Of a DNA stretch of 64,000 nt, positions 35,141-43,148 are shown piece after piece (positions within the stretch are counted from its first letter, which is position 1; every line of letters starts with the position of its first letter). The position numbers were made by a program, and so were the translations under genes. The notes below the pieces were generated by a model that worked only from the letters and a program-made list of their open reading frames with translations, had not been told where the DNA came from and searched no databases. This stretch comes from Acidimicrobium ferrooxidans (lineage in GTDB: Bacteria > Actinomycetota > Geothermincolia > Fen-727 > Anoxymicrobiaceae), in assembly GCA_020723485.1 (NCBI GenBank), contig DYIU01000005.1, forward strand, positions 171,603 to 235,602, written 5' to 3'.

Positions 35141-36295
35141 ATGGGAACTCGAGTTGGGATAGTCGGAGTAGGGCAGACGTACCACGCGTCTCAGAGGCTC
35201 GACGCCTCGGGCGTGGAGCTCATCGCCGAGGCGGTCACGAGGGCGCTGGACGACGCGCAGATATCAATGTCCGACGTAGACGCCTTCGTCATAGGCAACA
35301 TGGACCACTTCGAGAACATCAACTACGTCGACATGTGGGCCACCGACGGCCTCGGCTCCTTCATGAAGCCGGTCTTCAAGCTGACCACCGGGGGGACCAC
35401 GGGCAACACGGTGGCCGCCGCGGCCTACTACCACGTGGCGAGCGGGCTGTTCGACGTGGTGATGGCGGTCGGCTGGGAGAAGAACTCGGAGTCGGACACC
35501 CAGGCGGCCATCGCCACCTGCGCGAACCCCGTCCTCGAGCGCGACGCCTTCGCCGGTGCCATAGGGCCGCTGGCCACCGAGTACTCGATGTACATGGACG
35601 CGTTCGGCGCTACCGAGATGGACGCGGCGATAGTCGCCGCCCGAGATCGCAACAATGCCCTCAACAACCCGTACGCGCACAACCGCATGCACGTGACCGT
35701 CGAGGACGTCCTGAACTCCCCCATGCTCGCTTTCCCGATAAAGTTCCTCGACATGTGCCCGCGGTCCGACGGCTCCTGCGCCGTCATTTTCGCCTCGGAG
35801 CACAGGGCGAAGAAGCTCGCTCCTCAGCCGGCGTGGGTCCACGCCTCGGTGGTGCGCCACGACTTCGCCTACCTCGGCGACCTGGAGTGGACGCGCCTGC
35901 ACACGCTCGAGTCTGCCTCATCCGCGGCTTACAAGTATGCCGGCATAACAAATCCCCTGAAAGAGTTCGACGTTGCCGAGCTCTACCTGCCATGCTCGAC
36001 CTGCGGAGTGAAGTGGATGGACTCCCTCTGGATGTGCGACCGGGGCCAGGCGCCGAAGCTCGTACAGAGCGGGGCGACTCACATGGACGGCACCATGCCG
36101 GTCAACCCCTCCGGCGGCGTCATCTCCACGAACCCGATCGGAGCGACCGCCATGATACGGGTGGGCGAAGCCGCCTGGCAGGTGATGGGGCGTGCCGGTG
36201 ACAGGCAGGTCCCGGGAGTCAGGAAAGCCCTGTGCACCGGTTACGGGGGCTGCGCCTGGTCCAACGTGATGATACTCGGCTCCGACCTCCCGTAG
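35141..36295 (+). CDS. Thiolase-like (SCPx-type) protein lacking catalytic Cys and His
   Basis: The 384-aa protein has AAGGAG before ATG. The thiolase fold is clear: VGIVGVGQT start, DVVMAVGWEK after the nucleophile region, and a C-terminal NPSGGVISTNPIGATAM. Where classical thiolases have Cys in a CASG-type loop, this has TTGGTTGNT (about residues 82-90). The catalytic His loop GHP is TNP. It is therefore probably not a conventional thiolase and may be a retro-aldolase-like or structural partner. It follows the flavoenzyme operon after a repeat. Confidence 0.78.
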   Translation: MGTRVGIVGVGQTYHASQRLDASGVELIAEAVTRALDDAQISMSDVDAFVIGNMDHFENINYVDMWATDGLGSFMKPVFKLTTGGTTGNTVAAAAYYHVASGLFDVVMAVGWEKNSESDTQAAIATCANPVLERDAFAGAIGPLATEYSMYMDAFGATEMDAAIVAARDRNNALNNPYAHNRMHVTVEDVLNSPMLAFPIKFLDMCPRSDGSCAVIFASEHRAKKLAPQPAWVHASVVRHDFAYLGDLEWTRLHTLESASSAAYKYAGITNPLKEFDVAELYLPCSTCGVKWMDSLWMCDRGQAPKLVQSGATHMDGTMPVNPSGGVISTNPIGATAMIRVGEAAWQVMGRAGDRQVPGVRKALCTGYGGCAWSNVMILGSDLP

Positions 36296-36310
36296 TCAGC
36301 CCCCGCGGTC

Positions 36311-37090
36311 TCAACCGGGGCCCCTCTTAATGTACTTGCGGCCGTAGTACGCGTCTGCAAGGGCGCCCACCGACCTCTTCAGCACTCCGAGCCGGGTCGG
36401 ATAGAAATAGTCCGAATCAAGCCACCCCTTTTCCGAGTAGTACTGGAAGTCCCTGGCGCTCTCATCGAGTGTGTACTTGACACTCTGCCGGCCCATCCTG
36501 AAACCCATCAGCATGAGCATGCTCGGTGCATGGTCGCTCGGTCTGGACAGTGCCTCGTAGAACTTCCTGCTCTGCGTGGAAATGGCCTTGTCGCGCTTGC
36601 GCTGCTCCTTCTCCGTCATCGGCTCGAGGGCCGTCGCGCAGGTACCCTTCACGACGTCGAAGCCCAGGCACATCCCGAGGAAATTGAGGTACCTGACTAT
36701 CTTCCCACCCCCATGGAAGCCCTGGACGATCACGCTCGTGAAGGCCCTCCCGTGGAATCGGGGGCGGTGGCACATGAAGCCGAGCCGGTCGAGGAACGCT
36801 TTCAATACCGCGGAGACCTGGAACGAGTAGTTCGGCGAAGCGAAGACCACGCCATCGGAGGCCATGATCTTCTCGATGACGGCGTCCCTGTCGTCCTTCA
36901 GGGGACAGTACTCCTCGCCCTTCTCGAAACAAAGCTTGCATCCCCTGCACATCTCGATACGGTAGTCCGTCAGGTGGACCATCTCGCACTCGACGTCCCC
37001 GAGCGCTTCCAGCCTGTCAAGCAACTCGCGGACCGCCTCGTACGTATGCTTTTTGCGAGGGGTACCGATGAACGCGGTCACTTTCTTCAA
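36311..37090 (-). CDS. NAD(P)H-dependent FMN reductase / iron-sulfur flavoprotein-like
   Basis: The 259-aa protein has a flavodoxin-like start (KVTAFIGTPRKKHTYEAVRELLDRL). A compact Cys cluster CRGCKLCFEKGEEYC follows, as in iron-sulfur flavoproteins, then SPNYSFQVSAVLKAFLDRLGF for FMN binding. It likely shuttles electrons from ferredoxin or NAD(P)H to an unknown acceptor. It converges with the thiolase-like gene; a bulged GC hairpin at 36301-36320 between them may terminate transcription. Confidence 0.78.
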   Translation of the reverse strand: MKKVTAFIGTPRKKHTYEAVRELLDRLEALGDVECEMVHLTDYRIEMCRGCKLCFEKGEEYCPLKDDRDAVIEKIMASDGVVFASPNYSFQVSAVLKAFLDRLGFMCHRPRFHGRAFTSVIVQGFHGGGKIVRYLNFLGMCLGFDVVKGTCATALEPMTEKEQRKRDKAISTQSRKFYEALSRPSDHAPSMLMLMGFRMGRQSVKYTLDESARDFQYYSEKGWLDSDYFYPTRLGVLKRSVGALADAYYGRKYIKRGPG

Positions 37091-37182
37091 ACTGATTTCC
37101 TCCTCCCGTCAGCACCGGGTCCTGTTCCGTCAAGGACTGTATCAGGTGATAAGCGGTTCAAGGAATAGGACTTGCCCCTATC

Positions 37183-37950
37183 TTACTCGCGGCGGAGGAA
37201 CTCCTCTGCGAGCTCGCGGTAAGCCTGCGATACGGGATGGCTGCGCGCGTACATGACCATCGGTTTCCGGTGCAACGGCCCCTCGGCGACCTTGACGCTC
37301 TTCCTGATGATGGTGTCGTACACCTTCCCGCCGTAGCGTTCGTGCAGCTCGCTGAGCACATCAGCGGCTATGCGGGTGTTCGTCTCGTAAGCGGTCGGCA
37401 CTATCCCCGCGATCTCGAGGTCGAAGTTGTACGCGTACCTGATGTCGTCGATTATCTCCAGCAGGGTGTTGAGCCCGGCCAGAGAGTACGGGTAGCACTG
37501 GATGGGGATGATGATGCCGTCGGACGTCGACAGCGAGTTGACCGTCAGCAGGTTGAACGCCGGCGGGCAGTCGATGAACACGTAGTCGTAGTTGTCCTTC
37601 ACCTCGTGGAGCTTGTCGTGCAGGATGCCGTGGCGCTCGGGCCGCTTGTCGATGTTTATGTCCACCTTTGACAGGTCCAGGTTGGCAGGCGCTATGTCGG
37701 CGTTGGGGATGACCGACGGATGGATGACCTCCCTGAACGAGACCTCCGGGTAGAGAAGGACGTCCCCCATCCCCGGCCTGGAATCTCCGGGGTCCAGGCC
37801 GACCCCGAGGGTCAGGTTGCCCTGGTAATCCATGTCGACCAGCAGGATGGTCTTGCCCTTCTCGGACAGCGCCCCGGCGAGGTTGACGCAAGTAGTGGTC
37901 TTGCCAACTCCGCCTTTCTGGTTCGCGAACGAGATTACGTGGTGCTTCAC
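37183..37950 (-). CDS. ParA/Soj-family ATPase
   Basis: The 255-aa protein has the deviant Walker A KGGVGKTTTCVNLA, switch I DMDYQGNLTLGVG and Walker B YVFIDCPPAFN. ParA ATPases move chromosomes, plasmids or protein complexes. No ParB-like gene follows, so this is an orphan copy. GTG 37950 has GGAAGG upstream. A TATAAT -10 and a large nested hairpin lie upstream, and the latter might be a partition site. The neighbouring VapBC-like pair suggests a stabilisation cassette of plasmid or mobile origin. Confidence 0.88.
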   Translation of the reverse strand: MKHHVISFANQKGGVGKTTTCVNLAGALSEKGKTILLVDMDYQGNLTLGVGLDPGDSRPGMGDVLLYPEVSFREVIHPSVIPNADIAPANLDLSKVDINIDKRPERHGILHDKLHEVKDNYDYVFIDCPPAFNLLTVNSLSTSDGIIIPIQCYPYSLAGLNTLLEIIDDIRYAYNFDLEIAGIVPTAYETNTRIAADVLSELHERYGGKVYDTIIRKSVKVAEGPLHRKPMVMYARSHPVSQAYRELAEEFLRRE

Positions 37951-37985
37951 CGGCGACCTTCCATGCCCTGGACCGGGGGAAGGTA

Positions 37986-37991
37986 ATTATA
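37986..37991 (-). promoter_or_regulatory. -10 element for the parA-like gene
   Basis: TATAAT on the minus strand, 35 bp before the GTG start at 37950, next to the nested hairpin. Confidence 0.5.
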
Positions 37992-38000
37992 ATGCATCAG

Positions 38001-38075
38001 GCCCGTGTCGCGCATCGTACGCCAGGGGAAATACATACAGCCGGGCACTGTATGGGCACGATGCGCGGCACGGGC
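38001..38075. repeat. Long nested inverted repeat between vapC-like and parA-like genes
   Basis: Arms of 18 bp, GCCCGTGTCGCGCATCGT (38001-38018) and ACGATGCGCGGCACGGGC (38058-38075), match except one G/T position. Within the loop a second perfect 7-bp stem, CATACAG/CTGTATG (38034-38054), is nested. It could be a centromere-like site for the adjacent ParA, a terminator for the vapBC unit, or an attachment remnant. Confidence 0.65.
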
Positions 38076-38096
38076 CCGCCTCGCTTCAGTCCCTTT

Positions 38097-38468
38097 TCAA
38101 TAATCGACGGCCATGGTCTCGAACCCGCCGGCGGGATACCGGCGGCGCCCCCGGGTCACAAGTACCGCTGCCAGCCTGTCGCAAGTAGCAGCAACAAGAC
38201 AATCATCAAGCCCAGGCTCGTTTCGACCGCCATCAGTGAAGTAACGTCCGGCAAGTACAGCCACCTCCCTGTCGACCGGCACGACCTCGAATGACTCGAT
38301 CAGCCCCTCGGTCCGCTCCCGCGCCCCCTCGCTCGACGCCGCCATCACCTCGGCGGCGCTGACGGCGCTGAGGTGAAGGACGCCGGCTTCCGCAGCGTCC
38401 TCCAGCGCCGAGCGGGCGCCCTCGATGCCTTTCAGGAAATCTATGAGGATGTCGCTCTCGACTACCAG
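38097..38468 (-). CDS. PIN-domain (VapC-like) ribonuclease toxin, apparent CTG start
   Basis: The track lists only a C-terminal part (from 38348). Reading upstream in frame gives a full PIN domain: VVESDILIDFLKG with the first catalytic Asp, AVSAAEVMAA with the acidic Glu and LDDCLVAATCD with later Asps. No ATG, GTG or TTG precedes this in frame before the antitoxin stop. The best start is CTG at 38468 (123 aa), behind AGGGGGAA. VapC toxins cleave tRNA or rRNA. The gene is 24 bp after a ribbon-helix-helix gene, the standard VapBC layout. Confidence 0.72.
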   Translation of the reverse strand: MVVESDILIDFLKGIEGARSALEDAAEAGVLHLSAVSAAEVMAASSEGARERTEGLIESFEVVPVDREVAVLAGRYFTDGGRNEPGLDDCLVAATCDRLAAVLVTRGRRRYPAGGFETMAVDY

Positions 38469-38492
38469 GTCTTTCGTCTGTTCCCCCTGACC

Positions 38493-38702
38493 TCAGGCCT
38501 CGGCGGGCTTCCACGCCCCGAAGTACTCGCCCAGTGCGGCGCTGACCCTGATGCGGGCGAGCTCCCGCTCGAGCGCCCTGGTGACCACCTGGCTCCTCTG
38601 CTTGGGAGGGACCAGGCGCCTGAGCTCCAGGACCAGCTGCTCCGGGAGAAGGAAGTTCGCCTGCCTCTTCGGTTCCCTGCTGGGGTACGAATCTGTAATC
38701 AC
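38493..38702 (-). CDS. Ribbon-helix-helix antitoxin (VapB-like)
   Basis: The 69-aa protein begins at GTG 38702. It shows an RHH pattern: strand RQANFLLPE, helix QLVLELRRLV and helix QRSQVVTRALERELARI, with a C-terminal tail that would wrap the toxin. It likely neutralises the downstream PIN protein and represses the operon by binding the AT-rich promoter, where TCGCTAT is repeated in tandem. Confidence 0.72.
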   Translation of the reverse strand: MITDSYPSREPKRQANFLLPEQLVLELRRLVPPKQRSQVVTRALERELARIRVSAALGEYFGAWKPAEA

Positions 38703-38710
38703 TATATCAT

Positions 38711-38739
38711 TTATATAGCGAAATAGCGATATTTGTCAA
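38711..38739 (-). promoter_or_regulatory. Promoter and probable operator of the vapBC-like operon
   Basis: On the minus strand TTGACA (38734-38739) and TATATAA (38711-38717) are 16 bp apart, just before the GTG. The spacer holds two direct TCGCTAT repeats, a likely antitoxin binding site. The segment is very AT-rich for this genome. Confidence 0.65.
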
Positions 38740-38874
38740 TATCAAAATCATATAGAAATCTTCCGTCCAAATTGCTTTGGTCCCTGCACTCGGTTATCAT
38801 TTCCCTTGCGCCTGCAGCCCCGCGCCGCAGGCCCGTGCAGTAGCTTCAGACGACCGCGAAAGCGGGACATCGCC

Positions 38875-41796
38875 TTGGCCACATTCGAGCCAATCCTGAA
38901 AGACAGATACGAAGTAATAATCATAGGTGCCGGCATAGGCGGGTTGACGGCTGCCGCCCTGCTCGCCAGGCAGGGTGTCGAGGTCCTGGTGCTGGAGAAG
39001 TCTGACCAGCCGGGAGGATGCTGCTCCTCCCTCAGGTTGAACGACTTCACGTTCGACAGGGCCGCGTCCGTCCTGCAGGGATTCGGAGAGGTCGGTTTCC
39101 ACGTCATGCGGACTGTCTTCGACTTCCTGGGCCAGCAGGTCGAGTTGACGCCGAGGGACAGCGCCTACTCGATGCTCTTCGGTGAGCAGCGCGTTGACTT
39201 CCACCGGGACCGGCACGCCTTCACCGCGGAGCTCGGCGCGCTGTTCCCCCAGCAGGCGGGGAGCATCCTGGCCTACATAAGGGAGCTCGAGCACCTGTAC
39301 CACGCGGTGCTCGACTGTTCCGGCCCCCTGCGGCCTGCCAGCGACGAGCCCTCCCTCCTGCGCCTTGGGCTCTTCGCCCGCCACCCCGCCAGCTTCACGC
39401 GCGTCTCCCGTGCGCAGAGAACGAGCTCCGAAAGGCTCATCGCCCGCCAGGTTGACGACCCCGCGGTACTGGCCTTCTTCGAGGCGGATGCCGTCTACAA
39501 CACCGGGTACGGCATGTCCGAGTTATCGGCCCCACACGCCGCCCTGACCGTTATCGACCGCCACGTCGGGGGCACCCATCACGCGATCGGGTCCGCGCAG
39601 CAGGTGGCCGACAAGCTCGAGAAGAGCGTGAACGAGAGCGGCGGGCGGGTGGTCTACCGAACCGCGGCGGAGCGCGTTCTCGTCCGCGAGGGTCTGGTTG
39701 TGGGGGTGCAGCTGGCCGACGGGCGGAGACTCAGGGCCGACACGGTGGTCGCGGACGTGTCCTCGAGGGAGCTCTTCGGTCACCTCCTGCCGGTGGAGCA
39801 CCTCAAGCCGATGACCGCGGAGTGGGTCCAGACCCTGGAGCCGGCCCAGGGGGTCATCTCGCTCTACCTCGGCGTTCCCGAGAAGGCGGTACCCGAAGGC
39901 TTCAATCCCAATACTGTGATAGTCGACGACCCTGAACGCGACCCCGGCGGCTTCATCTCGGTGGCCGTGCCGTCGCTCTTCGACCCCAACCTGTCCCCCG
40001 AGGGGTTCCACTCGGTGACCGTCCATGCCGTCTGCAATCCCGCGCCCTGGCCCTCCCCGAGGGACCCGCGGTACCTCTCGGAGGAATATATGAGCCTGCG
40101 CGAAGACGAGGTGTCCCGGGTCGTCGACAGGCTCGAGCCTTTCCTCCCCGGGATCATGGACCAGGCCGTTGTCAGCGCCGTAATAACACCCACCTCGTTC
40201 GAGCGCGTCCTGTCAAGAGAGAAAGGCTCGCTGGCAGGGCCCAGGGTCCCGGGCCAGCTGGTGCCCGCGGGCCTCCCCGGAGCGGTCACCGAGGTGAAGG
40301 GGCTGTTCATGGCCGGCGATTCGACGTTCTTCGGGAGAGGGGTCGCCGAAGTCACAGCATCCGGTATACACTGCTCGCTCGCGGCCACGAGGCACCTCGG
40401 CCTGCGCGCGCCGAGGTTTTTCGGCACCGGGGAGAGCTTCGTACTGGAGACGGTGCCGGTGCGCCCCGAGATATCCGGGGACGCCGTGGTGGACTCCATC
40501 TCGGCCGTGCTCGAGTCACACCGCTGCCTGAGATGCGAGGACTCTCCTTGCAGGAGCGCCTGCCCGGCCGACGTGGACATCCCTAACTTCGTCAGGCGGC
40601 TCGGCGCCGCCGACTTCTCGGGCGCCGCCCGGCTCATCAGGGAGACCAATCCCCTGGGAGAGGTGTGCGGGCTGGTCTGCCCAGCGGCGAGCCTCTGCGA
40701 GGGCGCGTGCAGGCGCCGGGAGTTGGACACCGCGGTCAGGATAAGCCAGCTGGAAGCGTTCACCTGCGGCTACACACCAGGCCCCGAGGGCTGGCCGGAG
40801 CCGTTCAGGGGACCCAGGCGCGAGGGCGACCGGATCGCAGTCATCGGCTCCGGGCCGGCGGGGCTCTCATGCGCCTACTACCTGGCGATGGTGGGCTGCA
40901 ACGTAGAGGTCTTCGAGGCTGATTTCGAGGCGGGTGGCCTCCCCTCCGTCGCGATGACCGACTCCCGCCTCAACCGCCAGGTGCTCCTGCGCGAGATAGA
41001 GGGCGCCATGTCATCCGGTATCGAGTTCCGGGGCAACACCTCCTTCGGGGAGGACATAAACCTCGAGTACCTCTGGCGCGAGGGTTTCCAGGCGGTCTTC
41101 ATCGCGGCAGGCATGCGCTCCGTCCGCCAGCCCAGGGTGCGCGGGCTCGACCTCCCCGGGGTGATAGACGCTCTGTCCTTCCTCAGCGCGGCCCGAAGGC
41201 GGGTTAAGAGAGAGATGACCCCGAGCGTCGCGGTCCTCGGGGACAGCAACATGGCCGTCGACTCCGCCCTGCTGGCCCTCGAGCTGGGGGCCGGGGACGT
41301 CTACCTGGTCTCCCCCGGCAGGCTCGAGGAGTTCGAGGCCGCGCCGCAGCGCCTCCAGGAAGCCGGGGAGCGCGGAGTCCAGGTCCTGGCCGGCCGCCGC
41401 GCGGTGGAGATACTCGGGGAAGGGCGCGTGGAGACCATACGCGTACCGCTCGGTTCCTCGAGGGAAGCCGAGGAGGGCGGCGGTCCTCCGGGGACTCTCG
41501 AGGTAGGCACGGTCATCGTTGCGGGCGCCCGCGAGATAGCGACAGACCTCGAGGAGTACCTGGCCGGCCAGGTCAGGATGGACGCGGATGGAGCCATCGA
41601 GGTCGACCCGGACACCTGCGCAACGTCGCGGGTCGGTGTGTTCGCGGGCGGCGAGATAGCGGGCGGCGAGGGGCTGGTGGTCTCAGCCGTCGGGCAGGGA
41701 CGGCGTGCCGCCGCGGCGATAGTGAAGTACCTCAAATCCAGGTCGGCGGGAGCTCCCCGGCAGGCGCCTCAGGCCCCGCCCCCGGAGAATTCCTGA
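38875..41796 (+). CDS. Fusion of CrtI-like FAD oxidoreductase with GltD-like Fe-S/NADPH module
   Basis: About 973 aa from TTG 38875; TTG 38806 (996 aa) is the alternative. Residues ~10-540 are CrtI/retinol-saturase-like (VIIIGAGIGGLTAAALLARQG, GGCCSSLRLNDF, C-terminal VKGLFMAGDSTFFGRGVAE). The rest resembles the glutamate synthase small subunit / DPD N-terminal domain. It has two Fe-S motif clusters (CLRCEDSPCRSACPADVDIP, CGLVCPAASLCEGACRR), an NADPH/FAD fold IAVIGSGPAGLSCAYYLAMVG and a final GVFAGGEIAGGEGLVVSAVGQG. The second half could take electrons from NADPH and feed the first half, making a self-sufficient polyene reductase. The fusion is unusual to me. Confidence 0.85.
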   Translation: MATFEPILKDRYEVIIIGAGIGGLTAAALLARQGVEVLVLEKSDQPGGCCSSLRLNDFTFDRAASVLQGFGEVGFHVMRTVFDFLGQQVELTPRDSAYSMLFGEQRVDFHRDRHAFTAELGALFPQQAGSILAYIRELEHLYHAVLDCSGPLRPASDEPSLLRLGLFARHPASFTRVSRAQRTSSERLIARQVDDPAVLAFFEADAVYNTGYGMSELSAPHAALTVIDRHVGGTHHAIGSAQQVADKLEKSVNESGGRVVYRTAAERVLVREGLVVGVQLADGRRLRADTVVADVSSRELFGHLLPVEHLKPMTAEWVQTLEPAQGVISLYLGVPEKAVPEGFNPNTVIVDDPERDPGGFISVAVPSLFDPNLSPEGFHSVTVHAVCNPAPWPSPRDPRYLSEEYMSLREDEVSRVVDRLEPFLPGIMDQAVVSAVITPTSFERVLSREKGSLAGPRVPGQLVPAGLPGAVTEVKGLFMAGDSTFFGRGVAEVTASGIHCSLAATRHLGLRAPRFFGTGESFVLETVPVRPEISGDAVVDSISAVLESHRCLRCEDSPCRSACPADVDIPNFVRRLGAADFSGAARLIRETNPLGEVCGLVCPAASLCEGACRRRELDTAVRISQLEAFTCGYTPGPEGWPEPFRGPRREGDRIAVIGSGPAGLSCAYYLAMVGCNVEVFEADFEAGGLPSVAMTDSRLNRQVLLREIEGAMSSGIEFRGNTSFGEDINLEYLWREGFQAVFIAAGMRSVRQPRVRGLDLPGVIDALSFLSAARRRVKREMTPSVAVLGDSNMAVDSALLALELGAGDVYLVSPGRLEEFEAAPQRLQEAGERGVQVLAGRRAVEILGEGRVETIRVPLGSSREAEEGGGPPGTLEVGTVIVAGAREIATDLEEYLAGQVRMDADGAIEVDPDTCATSRVGVFAGGEIAGGEGLVVSAVGQGRRAAAAIVKYLKSRSAGAPRQAPQAPPPENS

Positions 41797-42953
41797 TCGA
41801 GCGCCCTCAAGACCCCGAGGGCGACCTCACCGGTCCTCCGCAGCCCTTCACGGTTTATCCTGTCGGCCGAGTCGGATGCACGGTGGACGTAGGTGGTCGC
41901 GGATACAAAGCCGGCGACCTCGAAGCCGTGCTTGCACCACGGCATGTGGTCGGCCGCGGCGCCGACCGGAAGGAAGATGCCCTTCAGCTCGAACCCCATC
42001 TCCTCCGCTGCCGCCCTGGCAAGCCTGTTCAGCTTCTCGCTGGTGTACCGCGGGGGGATCTCGAAGCCCGTGTTGAGCGATACGGTTCCCGCGGGCGAGA
42101 ACGGCATATCGAAGTTGAGCATGTAACAGGGGCCGGTCCGCAGCTCGTCGCCGTGGGCCAGCATGTAGACGATGGAGCCGCACAGCCCCACCTCCTCGCA
42201 CCCGAACGACAGGACCCTCACGTCGAAATGCTCGAGGGGCTGCGCGGCCAGCACCCTGCCCAGCTCCAGTATCACCGCCTCACCGGCTGCGTTGTCCAGA
42301 GCCCCGGGAGACCTGTTGCCGGTGAAGTTGAAGACCAGTGCCAGGAGGAAGAACGCCGGGATGAGCGAGACATAGAAGACCTCGGCGCTCCCCAGGACGT
42401 CCGGGCCGGCTGCCGCGGTTATGCCCAGCGCGACCAGTGCCGCCCCGAGGAAGACAGCGCTGAGGAACCCCAGTATGAAGAAAGTCGCGCGCATCACCAC
42501 CGGCATCACCTGGCTCTTCGAGTCGTAGTGCGCGCAGAGCAGTATCACGCCCTTCGCGTCGGCTGCCCTGACATCGCCGATGACGTTCGCCGAGACCTCA
42601 GGGCCGCCTCTCGCAGCGAACCGCTCGAAGCCGCTCGACCACTTCAGCCCCAGGAATATCAGTGCCAGCAGCACCGCGCCGGTCACCGCAGTGAGCGGCG
42701 TTCCCCAAAGGTACAGGAGCGACCCCGCGATGCTCACCGCTGCAAGCATCAGGCAGAGCAGCGGAAGGACCACTTTCAGCGGAGCCGATGAGTAGTTGAA
42801 CTCCTCGGTGCTCATCTCGAGCCCCGCGCCGCGGCCGGCGCCGAGCACGTATTCCCTCGCCTGCGCCTCCCCCGGACTGCCCGGGAGCCGCCGCATGGCG
42901 GAGAGCCTCTCGATGTGCTCGAACGCTCGCTGTCCGTCGAAATGCTCGTGCAT
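41769..42953 (-). CDS. M28-family peptidase with internal membrane segments
   Basis: About 394 aa from ATG 42953; ATG 42962 overlaps the -10 box. Zinc ligands appear as His in CAHYDS, Asp in GALDNAAG, Glu in GCEEVGL, Asp in NFDMPF and His in YVHRASDSAD. Unlike the other two M28 proteins here it has about four to five TM helices inserted between the N-terminal segment, the first His and the Asp. The active site would then be membrane-embedded or membrane-apposed. Its 3' end overlaps the fusion gene by 28 bp (convergent). Confidence 0.85.
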   Translation of the reverse strand: MHEHFDGQRAFEHIERLSAMRRLPGSPGEAQAREYVLGAGRGAGLEMSTEEFNYSSAPLKVVLPLLCLMLAAVSIAGSLLYLWGTPLTAVTGAVLLALIFLGLKWSSGFERFAARGGPEVSANVIGDVRAADAKGVILLCAHYDSKSQVMPVVMRATFFILGFLSAVFLGAALVALGITAAAGPDVLGSAEVFYVSLIPAFFLLALVFNFTGNRSPGALDNAAGEAVILELGRVLAAQPLEHFDVRVLSFGCEEVGLCGSIVYMLAHGDELRTGPCYMLNFDMPFSPAGTVSLNTGFEIPPRYTSEKLNRLARAAAEEMGFELKGIFLPVGAAADHMPWCKHGFEVAGFVSATTYVHRASDSADRINREGLRRTGEVALGVLRALDQEFSGGGA

Positions 42954-42960
42954 GGCAAGC

Positions 42961-42966
42961 ATTATA
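42961..42966 (-). promoter_or_regulatory. -10 element, leaderless geometry, for the M28 gene
   Basis: TATAAT on the minus strand ends seven bases before ATG 42953, with no Shine-Dalgarno between. Confidence 0.5.
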
Positions 42967-42973
42967 TAAGAGA

Positions 42974-43002
42974 GTCAGGATGGGGTCTGACCTCATCCTG
43001 AC
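42974..43002. repeat. GGGGTCA-family hairpin (type E) in a divergent gap
   Basis: GTCAGGATG and CATCCTGAC form a perfect 9-bp stem around GGGTCTGACCT, so the core GGGGTCTGACC lies at the tip. It sits between the divergent M28 and thiolase-like genes and could also be an operator. The following 43040-43080 segment is AT-rich (T8 run) and may hold the thiolase promoter; no clear boxes were found. Confidence 0.6.
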
Positions 43003-43148
43003 TTCTGACACCGATGTCTAAAATGGATTGTAGTGCTGAACTAACCGGTTTTTTTTCGCTCTTGTTATTTGATAGACTTAATCGGCTCTTGCCCGGGAAG
43101 GGGCGGGAGAGGAAAGTGTAGGCACTTCGGAAAGGGATGGGATGTGAT

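Noticed and set aside
38469-38495. VapB TGA as a third selenocysteine codon joining antitoxin and toxin
   Set aside because: The frame is shared, but the site is not a Cys position and the following hairpin is not SECIS-like. Separate antitoxin and toxin are the normal arrangement.
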